Assembly: GCA_016783105.1 (NCBI GenBank)
Contig: JADHXF010000079.1
Location: forward strand, 1-5,794
Reading direction: 5' to 3'
DNA from: Dehalococcoidales bacterium
GTDB lineage: Bacteria > Chloroflexota > Dehalococcoidia > Dehalococcoidales > RBG-16-60-22
Length of the DNA: 5,794 nucleotides
Shown here piece by piece: positions 1-5,338 of this stretch. Position 1 is the stretch's first letter, and every line of letters starts with the position of its first letter. The position numbers and the translations under genes were made by a program. Below the pieces are notes generated by a model. It was not told where the DNA came from. It saw only the letters and a list, made by a program, of their open reading frames with translations, and did not search any database.

Positions 1-1
1 T

Positions 2-538
2 TCCAACGCCTATGACGCCAAGGGACTGCTCAAGACCGCCATCCGCGATGATAATCCGGTGATGTTCTTCGAGCACAAGCGGCTCATGTGGGGCGGCCCC
101 ACCAGCCAGGTGCCTGATGAAGAATACCTGGTTCCCTTTGGTCAGGCAGAAATCAAGCGAGAAGGCACTGATGTGACCGTGATGGCTACTGCGTACATGG
201 TTACCATGGCGCTCAACGCTGCCGAAAAACTGCAGCAGGAAAAGGGAATCAGCCTGGAAGTCATCGACCCGCGCACCATCGTGCCCTTCGACAAAGAAAC
301 GATATTGAAATCGGTGAAAAAGACGGGGCGGCTGGTCTGTTTCACGGAAGAATGTGAAACGGGCAGCTTTGCCGGACATGTGGCGGCAATCGTGGCTGAT
401 GAAGGCTTCGACTATCTTGACGCCCCGATAAAAAGGGTCAACGCGCCGGACACACCGGTACCCTACGGCATCATCATGGAGGACTTCTGGATTCCCAGTG
501 AAGAGAAACTTATCAAGACAATAAACGAGATACTGTAA
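2..538 (+). CDS. 2-oxoacid dehydrogenase E1 component, beta subunit (pyruvate/acetoin type), 5'-truncated
   Basis: This is the C-terminal 178 residues of an E1-beta subunit. The family is normally about 325 aa, so the thiamine-site N-terminal half lies outside the window. The reading frame is open from base 2, beginning with a segment (SNAYDAKGLLKTAIRDDNPV) typical of the PdhB/AcoB family. It continues through FFEHKRLMW, then the transketolase C-terminal fold with VIDPRTIVPFD (visible residues about 87-97), an EECETGSFAGHVAA stretch and a final VNAPDTPVPY motif. E1-beta pairs with E1-alpha as an alpha2beta2 heterotetramer that decarboxylates a 2-oxoacid (or cleaves acetoin) on TPP and passes the acyl group to lipoyl-E2. 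Pyruvate and acetoin specificity cannot be separated from this half. No E2 gene follows; the next gene begins 197 bp on behind its own promoter. An internal GTG/ATG near 59-64 is not a start, because homology continues upstream of it. Confidence 0.9.
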   Translation, partial: SNAYDAKGLLKTAIRDDNPVMFFEHKRLMWGGPTSQVPDEEYLVPFGQAEIKREGTDVTVMATAYMVTMALNAAEKLQQEKGISLEVIDPRTIVPFDKETILKSVKKTGRLVCFTEECETGSFAGHVAAIVADEGFDYLDAPIKRVNAPDTPVPYGIIMEDFWIPSEEKLIKTINEIL

Positions 539-554
539 CCGCTATCCTGATTGC

Positions 555-564
555 AGCGCAGTCC
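555..564 (+). repeat. 10-bp direct repeat AGCGCAGTCC, copy 1 (copy 2 at 685-694)
   Basis: The decamer AGCGCAGTCC occurs at 555-564 and again at 685-694, 130 bp apart. Each copy is followed by an AT-rich ATAAT run (ataat at 565-569; gtataat at 695-701). Copy 2 overlaps the right arm of the palindrome just upstream of the TATAAT box. The pair could be a duplicated regulator half-site or the trace of a small duplication. No function is proven. Confidence 0.45.
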
Positions 565-607
565 ATAATCACAGTATCTTTATTACGGCTGAATTAAGCG
601 CTATGAA

Positions 608-649
608 AAAGGGAAGGAATCAGCAAATGATTGTTGTCACCTTCCCTTT
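608..649 (+). terminator. Hairpin after the E1-beta gene, possible terminator without a clean U-tract
   Basis: A perfect 10-bp inverted repeat, AAAGGGAAGG (608-617) against CCTTCCCTTT (640-649), encloses 22 nt. A nested 5-bp repeat (AATCA 618-622 / TGATT 628-632) could extend the helix beyond a 7-nt bulge. It lies 70 nt past the E1-beta stop and before the next promoter, as a transcription end would. Downstream is only a mixed CTTTCCCTTT stretch rather than continuous T, so an intrinsic terminator is possible but not certain. CAGCAAA (621-627) can alternatively pair with TTTGCTG (653-659). Confidence 0.35.
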
Positions 650-674
650 CCCTTTGCTGCAGGCATAACATGGT

Positions 675-701
675 TTGCGCTAATAGCGCAGTCCGTATAA
701 T
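675..701 (+). promoter_or_regulatory. Predicted sigma70-type promoter of the transketolase operon
   Basis: A perfect -10 hexamer TATAAT lies at 696-701. The best -35 match is weak (TTGCGC at 675-680, three of six bases, 15-bp spacer), which suggests a promoter needing activation or controlled by a repressor. Transcription would start near 708, giving a leader of about 28 nt. The ribosome site AGGAGG (720-725) sits 10 nt before the ATG at 736. The promoter separates the operon from the upstream E1-beta gene. Confidence 0.5.
676..690. promoter_or_regulatory. 15-bp palindrome between -35 and -10, candidate operator
   Basis: TGCGCTA-A-TAGCGCA is a perfect inverted repeat with 7-bp arms and one central base (683). 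It ends five bases before the TATAAT box, a position where a bound dimeric repressor would block RNA polymerase. The half-site core recurs nearby as part of the 555-564 repeat and as AAGCGCTA at 596-603. The regulator itself is not in the window. Confidence 0.45.
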
Positions 702-735
702 ATATATCTAGCACGTTACAGGAGGTATTCAAGCT

Positions 736-1581
736 ATGGCCCATGATGAAAAGCTGATTCAGAAACTGACAGAGAAAGCGAGGATTATCCGCCGGGACGC
801 CGTGGAAATGATAAAAGCCGGCGATGCTGGATGGATAGGTGGCTCGTTTTCACAGGCGGACATTATTGCCGCGCTCATGTTCCACCACATGAAACATGAC
901 CCGAAGAATCTACACCTAGAGGACAGGGACCGGCTCATTGTCTCCAAAGCCCACTGCTGTGAGACGGTCTATGCCGCCCTCGGCGAGGCAGGCTACTTCT
1001 CCAAAGAGCTTTACCAGTCCTATGGCAAAATGGGCGCCACCCTTCAGGCGCATACGGAGCGGATTGTGCCGGGGATTGAGTATTCCGGCGGCTCGCTGGG
1101 CGAGGGGTTGTCCTTTGCCCTGGGTGAAGCGCTGGCGGCGCGCATCGATGCCCCCAGAGATTCGTCCGGCCGCCCCATCCCGCGCTACCGCGCTTTCTGC
1201 ATCGTTGGCGATGGAGAGAGCAATGAAGGGCAGGTATGGGAGGCGGTCATGGCATCTGTCCACTTCAAGGTGGACAACCTCGTGGCCATCGTCGACCACA
1301 ATAAGTTCCAGTCCGGTGCCTCAGTCGAGGAAAGAATGAATATGATGCCCTGGGCGGACAAATGGAAAGCTTTCGGGTGGGACACCACCGAGATTGACGG
1401 CCACGACTTCGAAGCTATCCTCACCGCCCTGGAAAACGCGGACAAGGTCAAAGGCAAGCCACATGCCATCATCGCCCATACCACCAAATGCAAGGGGGTG
1501 CCCTCTTTCGAGCACAAGAACCTGCATTTCTGCAAGCTGTCCGATGAAATGTACGCCGAGGCGATGGAGGCACTCAAATAG
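736..1581 (+). CDS. Split transketolase-like enzyme, N-terminal (TPP pyrophosphate-binding) subunit
   Basis: At 281 aa this is the usual length of the N-subunit of two-gene transketolases. It binds the diphosphate end of TPP, and the active site forms with the product of the next gene. The motif GDGESNEGQVWEA starts at residue 158 and is followed by DNL (180-182), the classical GDG...N metal/TPP motif. GSLGEGLS (119-126) and H73, H106 and H264 match conserved transketolase positions (yeast H69, H103, H263). Oddities: the family segment SGHPGGSLS reads AGWIGGSFS, so the donor-site His (yeast H30) is Trp33; SKGH is SKAH (70-73); KGKG is KCKG (251-254). There are also several extra residues (about 137-150) before the GDG strand. 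The start is set by AGGAGG at 720-725. It is first in the operon, 43 bp before its partner gene. The family call is secure; the substrate is unknown and probably unusual. Confidence 0.9.
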   Translation: MAHDEKLIQKLTEKARIIRRDAVEMIKAGDAGWIGGSFSQADIIAALMFHHMKHDPKNLHLEDRDRLIVSKAHCCETVYAALGEAGYFSKELYQSYGKMGATLQAHTERIVPGIEYSGGSLGEGLSFALGEALAARIDAPRDSSGRPIPRYRAFCIVGDGESNEGQVWEAVMASVHFKVDNLVAIVDHNKFQSGASVEERMNMMPWADKWKAFGWDTTEIDGHDFEAILTALENADKVKGKPHAIIAHTTKCKGVPSFEHKNLHFCKLSDEMYAEAMEALK

Positions 1582-1624
1582 GCAGTCTCGCGCCAATAGC
1601 AAAAAGACCATAAGGGAGTGAAAG

Positions 1625-2590
1625 ATGAAACGGAATTATGTGCTGGAAACACCTGGCGAAATGAAAGCCATGTACCAGGCCTATAACGAGGAAATGATAG
1701 AACTGTCCCGGAAAAACGGCAACATTGTGCTCCTGTACGGCGACTTCCCCCACGGTGCTGCGGGCGAGCTGTTCCAGAAAGAGCACCCCGACCGCATCTA
1801 CGATGTCGGCATCGCCGAGGCCAACCTCATCACTACCGCCGCTGGTCTGGCGGGGGGCGGCTACCTCCCGTTCACCCACTGCCACAGCATCTTTGCCATT
1901 GGCCGGGCGTATAACCAGATACGCCAGAATGTGGCCTTTGATAAATTGAATGTCAAAATCGTCCTCTGCAACTCCGGTATGCTCTTGGCTTTTATGGGCG
2001 GTTCGCACCAGATTATCGAGGAAATCGCTGCCATACGCGTCATTCCCAATATGACGCTCGTTTCACCCGCCGACCCCATTTCGACGAAGAAAGCGACCGC
2101 GGCAATTGCCAGGCATGTCGGCCCGGTGGCCCTGCGCCTCTCCGGTTCCCCCGTACCTACCATGTATCGTGATGACTTCCCGTTTGAACTGGGGAAGGCC
2201 GCGGCGCTGACCGATGGCGGTGATGCCACCATCATTTCCACCGGCATGGTGCTCTCTGACGCGCTGGAAGCAGTTGACACGCTGGAGAAAGAAGGCATCA
2301 AGGTACGCCTGCTGGACATGCACACCCTCAAGCCGATTGATGAAGAGGCTGTCCTCAAAGCCGCCAGAGAGACCGGCGCCATCGTCACGGTGGAAGACAG
2401 CAGCATCATCGGTGGCCTGGGCGGAGCCGTAACCGAGGTCGTGGCGGAGAACTCGCCAGTGCCGGTGAAACGGGTCGGCGTGAAAGACCGCTTCGGGCAA
2501 GCAGGCACCGTCCCGGAACTGAAAGAGGAATACGAGCTATCAGCCCGGCATATTGCCCAGGCGGTCAGAGAGGTAGTTAAAAAGAAATAG
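1625..2590 (+). CDS. Split transketolase-like enzyme, C-terminal (pyrimidine-binding) subunit
   Basis: At 321 aa this is normal length for the C-subunit. It contains the Pyr domain (about 1-180) and the transketolase C domain (about 190-315). DVGIAEANL carries the TPP-activating glutamate (E65, yeast E418). GGSHQ (125-129) keeps the His equivalent to yeast H481. LLDMHTLKPID (229-239) and VEDSSIIGGLGGAV (256-269) are typical of the C domain. By alignment from memory, residues that hold phosphorylated sugars in yeast transketolase are changed: R359 to Y17, S386 to G44, H469 to N116, R528 to G174, and the acceptor-hydroxyl D477 to M124. The TPP chemistry should therefore work, but the substrate pocket is remodelled. 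The start is supported by AGGGAGTG just before the ATG. It lies 43 bp after the N-subunit and 38 bp before the dehydrogenase. The two subunits are expected to form a heteromeric cytosolic enzyme. Confidence 0.9.
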   Translation: MKRNYVLETPGEMKAMYQAYNEEMIELSRKNGNIVLLYGDFPHGAAGELFQKEHPDRIYDVGIAEANLITTAAGLAGGGYLPFTHCHSIFAIGRAYNQIRQNVAFDKLNVKIVLCNSGMLLAFMGGSHQIIEEIAAIRVIPNMTLVSPADPISTKKATAAIARHVGPVALRLSGSPVPTMYRDDFPFELGKAAALTDGGDATIISTGMVLSDALEAVDTLEKEGIKVRLLDMHTLKPIDEEAVLKAARETGAIVTVEDSSIIGGLGGAVTEVVAENSPVPVKRVGVKDRFGQAGTVPELKEEYELSARHIAQAVREVVKKK

Positions 2591-2628
2591 ACTGATGCCA
2601 GCCTATTACATACAGTAAAGGAGGAGTC

Positions 2629-3531
2629 ATGAAACAACTCGGTTTCATCGGCCTGGGTAATATGGGTAAAGGCATGGCTTTGAATCTGACCAGGGCGGGG
2701 TATTCGCTGACCGTCCATGATATCAGGCCCGAGCCTGTTCAGGAACTGGTGAAAGCCGGCGCTAAAGCAGCCGGTTCCCCACGCGAGGTGGCGCAGAATT
2801 CAGAGGTGGTCATCACCATGGTAACCTCATCCCCCCACGTGGAGCAGGTGATGTTCGGCCCTGACGGCGTCCTCGCCGGGATGAAAAAAGGCAACATCAT
2901 TATCGATATGAGCACCATCGACCCGATTGTGACCCGCAAGGTAGCGGCCGCGGCCGCCGAAAAGGGGATCGATATGCTGGATGCGCCGGTGAGCGGTGCC
3001 CCACCCAAAGCCGCCGATGGCACCCTCTCCATAATGGTGGGCGGGGAAAAAGAAATCTTCGACCGGTGCCAACCGATACTGGACGTCATGGGGGAGAATA
3101 TCTTTCACGTGGGCGACGTGGGCATGGGGGGGGTGGTCAAGCTGGCCAACAACCTCATCGGTGCGGTGTGCGGCATCGCTGTTTGTGAGGGCTTCCTCTT
3201 CGGCACCAAGCTGGGGGCTGACCCCAAGACCCTGTTCAAAGTCATCAGTGCCAGTGCCGGTAACTGCTGGTTCCTGCAGACCAGAGTCCCCTACCCCGAC
3301 GTTATCCCCACGAGCCCGGCCAATAATGACTTTGCCCCCGGCTTCACCACCGACCTTATGGCCAAAGACCTGGGCCTTATCCTTTCCGCCGCCGAAGCAA
3401 CCAAAATCCCGCTGCTGGCCGGCAGCCTGACCCGGCAGCTGATTGAGGCGGCCCGAGCCGCGGGTTATGGAAGCAAGGACTGGTCCGTGGTCGCCAAGGT
3501 AATACAGCAGCTGGCTGGAGAAGAGGCCTGA
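2629..3531 (+). CDS. NAD-dependent beta-hydroxyacid dehydrogenase (HIBADH / tartronate-semialdehyde reductase family)
   Basis: This 300-aa protein is a complete member of the 3-hydroxyisobutyrate dehydrogenase / GarR family, which interconverts a beta-hydroxyacid and its semialdehyde. The Rossmann motif GLGNMG (8-13) is followed by an acidic D31 at the end of the second strand, favouring NAD over NADP. The substrate loop is DAPVSGAPPKAADGTL (118-133), the catalytic lysine is K171 in VVKLANN, and KDLGL (246-250) is the usual second-domain motif. The loop is slightly unusual: the family SGG is SGA. Around residues 219-237 a Pro/Asn-rich stretch is longer than in E. coli GarR. Candidate substrates by family are tartronate semialdehyde, methylmalonate semialdehyde, succinate semialdehyde or sulfolactaldehyde; none is fixed by the sequence. 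A strong AAAGGAGG ends four bases before the ATG. Co-transcription with the transketolase pair suggests it handles one of their products or precursors. Confidence 0.88.
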   Translation: MKQLGFIGLGNMGKGMALNLTRAGYSLTVHDIRPEPVQELVKAGAKAAGSPREVAQNSEVVITMVTSSPHVEQVMFGPDGVLAGMKKGNIIIDMSTIDPIVTRKVAAAAAEKGIDMLDAPVSGAPPKAADGTLSIMVGGEKEIFDRCQPILDVMGENIFHVGDVGMGGVVKLANNLIGAVCGIAVCEGFLFGTKLGADPKTLFKVISASAGNCWFLQTRVPYPDVIPTSPANNDFAPGFTTDLMAKDLGLILSAAEATKIPLLAGSLTRQLIEAARAAGYGSKDWSVVAKVIQQLAGEEA

Positions 3532-3546
3532 TAAGGAAACGTCAAA

Positions 3547-4530
3547 ATGTCAGTATTGATTACCGGCGGCACCGGCGGCATCGGCGCCGGCCTGGCGCAT
3601 GAACTAATCGCCAGGGGTAAGGATGTGGTGCTCTTTGATATCGCCCCGCAAATGCAGCGCCTGGCCGATATCAAAGACAAAGTGAAGATAGTCCAGGGCG
3701 ACCTCAAGGTGTTTCCCGAGGTGCTGAACGCCGTCAGGGATAACAACGTTGACGAAATCTTTCATCACGGCGGGATGATGAGCATTCCCTCCGACCTCAA
3801 TCCCTGGGCAGCGTTCCAGGTTAACGTTATGGGTTCCATGCATGTACTGGAGGCAGCCAGGCTGTTCGGTGTCAGGAGGTTCATCTTTGCCAGCACGGAC
3901 GCTACCTATGGACTCGGCACCGGTCAGGTGATTGATGACGCTACGCTGCAGCGACCGATTACCATGTACGGCGCCGGCAAACTGTACATCGAGCTTCTGG
4001 GCAGATTTTACCGTCGCAAATTCGGTCTGGACTTTCGCACCGTCCGTTATTGCATGGTGATGCGTCCCGGCGCCAAAATACGCTCCCTGCCGGTGTTTAT
4101 GCTCTGGATGGTCGAAAACGCCGCGCTGGGCCAGCCCTTCGAATGCTTTGCCGCCGAAAATGTCGCCGTACCTGTCATTTACTACAAGGACGCCGTCCGC
4201 GCTACCATAATGCTCTATGAAGCGCCGGCAGAGAAGATAAAGACGGTCTGCTATAACCTGTCTGGAATCTCGCCGACCCCCACCGCCGGTGCCCTGGAGA
4301 AAGCTATTAAGAAATTTATTCCGGGAGCTCAGATAACTTATAATCCCGATCCCCTGGTCATGGAATACTACCGCACCAGACCGGTAAGCACCATTGATGA
4401 CACCCGGGCGCGCGAAGAGTGGGGCTGGAAACCGGAGTTCACCGATGTTCAGAAAGTGGTCGCCGACTTTATCGAGGAAGTAAAAGGCAGACCCGATTTC
4501 TGGGGTGTCGGTATCGACGACCGGCGTTGA
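3547..4530 (+). CDS. Extended SDR, NAD-dependent epimerase/dehydratase family, L-threonine 3-dehydrogenase-like
   Basis: This 327-aa extended short-chain dehydrogenase has the nucleotide motif TGGTGGIG (6-13), D31 ending the second strand (NAD-type), GDL (51-53), the active-site strand FASTDATYG (114-122) with S116/T117, and YGAGK (141-145) supplying catalytic Tyr141 and Lys145. The phrase ATLQRPITMYGAGK and the C-terminal pattern STIDDTRAREEWGWKPEF (281-298) resemble SDR-type L-threonine 3-dehydrogenases more than UDP-sugar epimerases. The usual H-L-A-A after the fourth strand reads HHGG (73-76). These features suggest oxidation of a secondary hydroxyl next to a polar group, but threonine itself is not established. 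The gene starts 15 bp after the dehydrogenase stop with TAAGGA upstream, so the two are tightly coupled. It ends in tandem TGA TGA. The last dozen residues (DFWGVGIDDRR) extend beyond the recognisable domain. Confidence 0.85.
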   Translation: MSVLITGGTGGIGAGLAHELIARGKDVVLFDIAPQMQRLADIKDKVKIVQGDLKVFPEVLNAVRDNNVDEIFHHGGMMSIPSDLNPWAAFQVNVMGSMHVLEAARLFGVRRFIFASTDATYGLGTGQVIDDATLQRPITMYGAGKLYIELLGRFYRRKFGLDFRTVRYCMVMRPGAKIRSLPVFMLWMVENAALGQPFECFAAENVAVPVIYYKDAVRATIMLYEAPAEKIKTVCYNLSGISPTPTAGALEKAIKKFIPGAQITYNPDPLVMEYYRTRPVSTIDDTRAREEWGWKPEFTDVQKVVADFIEEVKGRPDFWGVGIDDRR

Positions 4531-4533
4531 TGA

Positions 4534-4716
4534 CGCGATGTGGTCGTAGTGCCATGCGATGAAGCTGAGGAAGTCCTCCAGAAGACGAAAAAGTTCCTGG
4601 AAAATGAAGTCAGGGTAATAGAAAAGGTCAATGCCGGCGAAAGTCTCTATAACATCATTGGCCTGGACAAATTAGAAGCCACGACCATTGACCATACCAA
4701 GCTATACGATAAATAG
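4534..4716 (+). pseudogene. C-terminal remnant resembling RraA / 4-hydroxy-4-methyl-2-oxoglutarate aldolase family
   Basis: In the same frame as the preceding SDR, right after its tandem stops, 60 codons stay open to TAG at 4714. They read DVVVVPCDEAEEVLQKTKKF and continue into a charged helix with ENEVRVIEKVNAGESLYNII. In RraA-like proteins (about 200-230 aa) the segment GDDDGVVVVP followed by a helix AEEVL and a GESLY/GL tail forms the C-terminus, so this looks like the last quarter of such a gene. There is no upstream aldolase core, no Shine-Dalgarno, and no ATG at the head; GTG 4540 is the only early start. I read it as a truncated, probably non-functional leftover that may once have been the next operon gene. 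The family assignment rests on motif resemblance only. Confidence 0.5.
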
Positions 4717-4723
4717 CCTTTTT
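4701..4723 (+). terminator. Weak intrinsic terminator at the end of the transketolase operon
   Basis: GCTAT (4701-4705) pairs with ATAGC (4713-4717) around a 7-nt loop, followed after one C by five T (4719-4723). The 5-bp stem is weak, but its position at the stop of the RraA-like remnant and before the cupin promoter is where the operon transcript should end. Confidence 0.3.
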
Positions 4724-4788
4724 GATTATTTGTGAAGCAAAGGGTTCATTACAGGAATAACATATTACAGCCACATAAACAGGTTAGA

Positions 4789-4797
4789 TGTTATAAG
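4789..4797 (+). promoter_or_regulatory. Extended -10 promoter candidate for the cupin gene
   Basis: TG-T-TATAAG at 4789-4797 fits an extended -10 element (TGn plus five of six TATAAT bases) in an AT-rich stretch. No convincing -35 hexamer is seen at 16-18 bp. Transcription would begin near 4804, giving a leader of about 25 nt to the TTG start. Confidence 0.35.
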
Positions 4798-4816
4798 ATA
4801 TGAATACGGTCTCGAC

Positions 4817-4823
4817 AAGGAGG
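4817..4823 (+). promoter_or_regulatory. Ribosome binding site of the cupin gene, start choice ambiguous
   Basis: AAGGAGG lies 5 nt before TTG 4829 and 11 nt before the in-frame ATG 4835. The spacing slightly favours TTG and codon preference favours ATG; the proteins differ by two residues (MKM versus M). Confidence 0.7.
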
Positions 4824-4828
4824 ATTAC

Positions 4829-5236
4829 TTGAAAATGGAAAAGAAAGAATCCTATGCCACTCAGGAGGAGTATGAACGACGCATTATTCATTACCAAGAT
4901 GTTCCCATTGTAGAAATAGCCCCTAGTATGAAATACCACATTGTATCTGCGGAAAGGATTACTGTCGGCTTCATTGATGCGGCGCCAAATTCTGTAGGGC
5001 CTACGCATAAACATGAAGCAGAACAAATATTGATAGTAATGGACGGCGCCTGTGAAGAAGCTGTTGAAGGGAAACTATTTCCTCTAGAGAAGGGAGACGT
5101 CTTGATTATTCCCTCTAATGTGGAGCATGGAACCTATATGTCCGATAAAGGTTGTCAAATCCTCGACATCTATTCACCGCCAAGACAGGATTATTTAGCG
5201 AAACTTGAAGAGGTGAAGAAAAGCCAGAAAAAATGA
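4829..5236 (+). CDS. Small single-domain cupin protein
   Basis: This 135-aa protein contains one cupin_2-type beta-barrel. Motif 1 reads GPTHKHEAEQILIVMDG (57-73), giving metal ligands H60, H62 and Q66 (or E65). Motif 2 reads GDVLIIPSNVEHGTYM (89-104) with H100. This is a plausible divalent-metal site, but such small cupins range from sugar isomerases and dioxygenase-like enzymes to ligand sensors, and the substrate cannot be named. The N-terminus is charged (MKMEKKES) and the last 15 residues form a Lys-rich helix; there is no signal peptide. Base composition differs from the operon: lines sampled inside the gene are 40-52% GC against about 58% before it, so it may have a separate history. 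It has its own promoter candidate and RBS and ends at a strong terminator. The start could instead be ATG 4835. Confidence 0.85.
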   Translation: MKMEKKESYATQEEYERRIIHYQDVPIVEIAPSMKYHIVSAERITVGFIDAAPNSVGPTHKHEAEQILIVMDGACEEAVEGKLFPLEKGDVLIIPSNVEHGTYMSDKGCQILDIYSPPRQDYLAKLEEVKKSQKK

Positions 5237-5302
5237 TTCTTCTTCACCAGATTCCACACTCCTATTATGCCCCTTTTTGATTGTGATTTAAAAAGTCTAG
5301 AA

Positions 5303-5338
5303 CCCCTGCTTCTACCTAAACCAGCGGGGGCCTTTTTT
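5303..5338 (+). terminator. Strong intrinsic terminator of the cupin gene, overlapping the convergent amidase 3' end
   Basis: CCCCTGCT (5303-5310) pairs with AGCGGGGG (5323-5330), an 8-bp stem with one G-T wobble and a 12-nt loop, followed by CC and T6 (5333-5338). It lies 67 nt past the cupin stop. On the minus strand the same stem is followed, after seven bases, by T5 (5290-5294 read in reverse), so it may also serve the amidase weakly. Confidence 0.8.

Noticed and set aside
603..668. 21-codon plus-strand ORF (MKKGRNQQM...) in the gap before the transketolase operon, as a leader peptide
   Set aside because: It has no Shine-Dalgarno, overlaps the hairpin, and lies upstream of the TATAAT promoter, so it would not be in the operon leader.
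736..2590. Transketolase pair as a 1-deoxyxylulose-5-phosphate synthase or a second E1 alpha/beta pair
   Set aside because: Order and lengths (281 + 321 aa), the GDGExxEGQVWEA and GSLGEGLS motifs and the DMHTLKPID region fit split transketolase better than DXS (one long chain) or E1.
1861..2718. 285-codon minus-strand ORF opposite the transketolase C-subunit
   Set aside because: It is a Ser/Arg/Thr-rich shadow of a well-supported plus-strand gene, with no domain motif.
2944..2959. GC-only palindromic run around GCGGCCGCGGCCGC inside the dehydrogenase gene
   Set aside because: It is explained by consecutive Ala codons (A106-A110) in a GC-rich gene.
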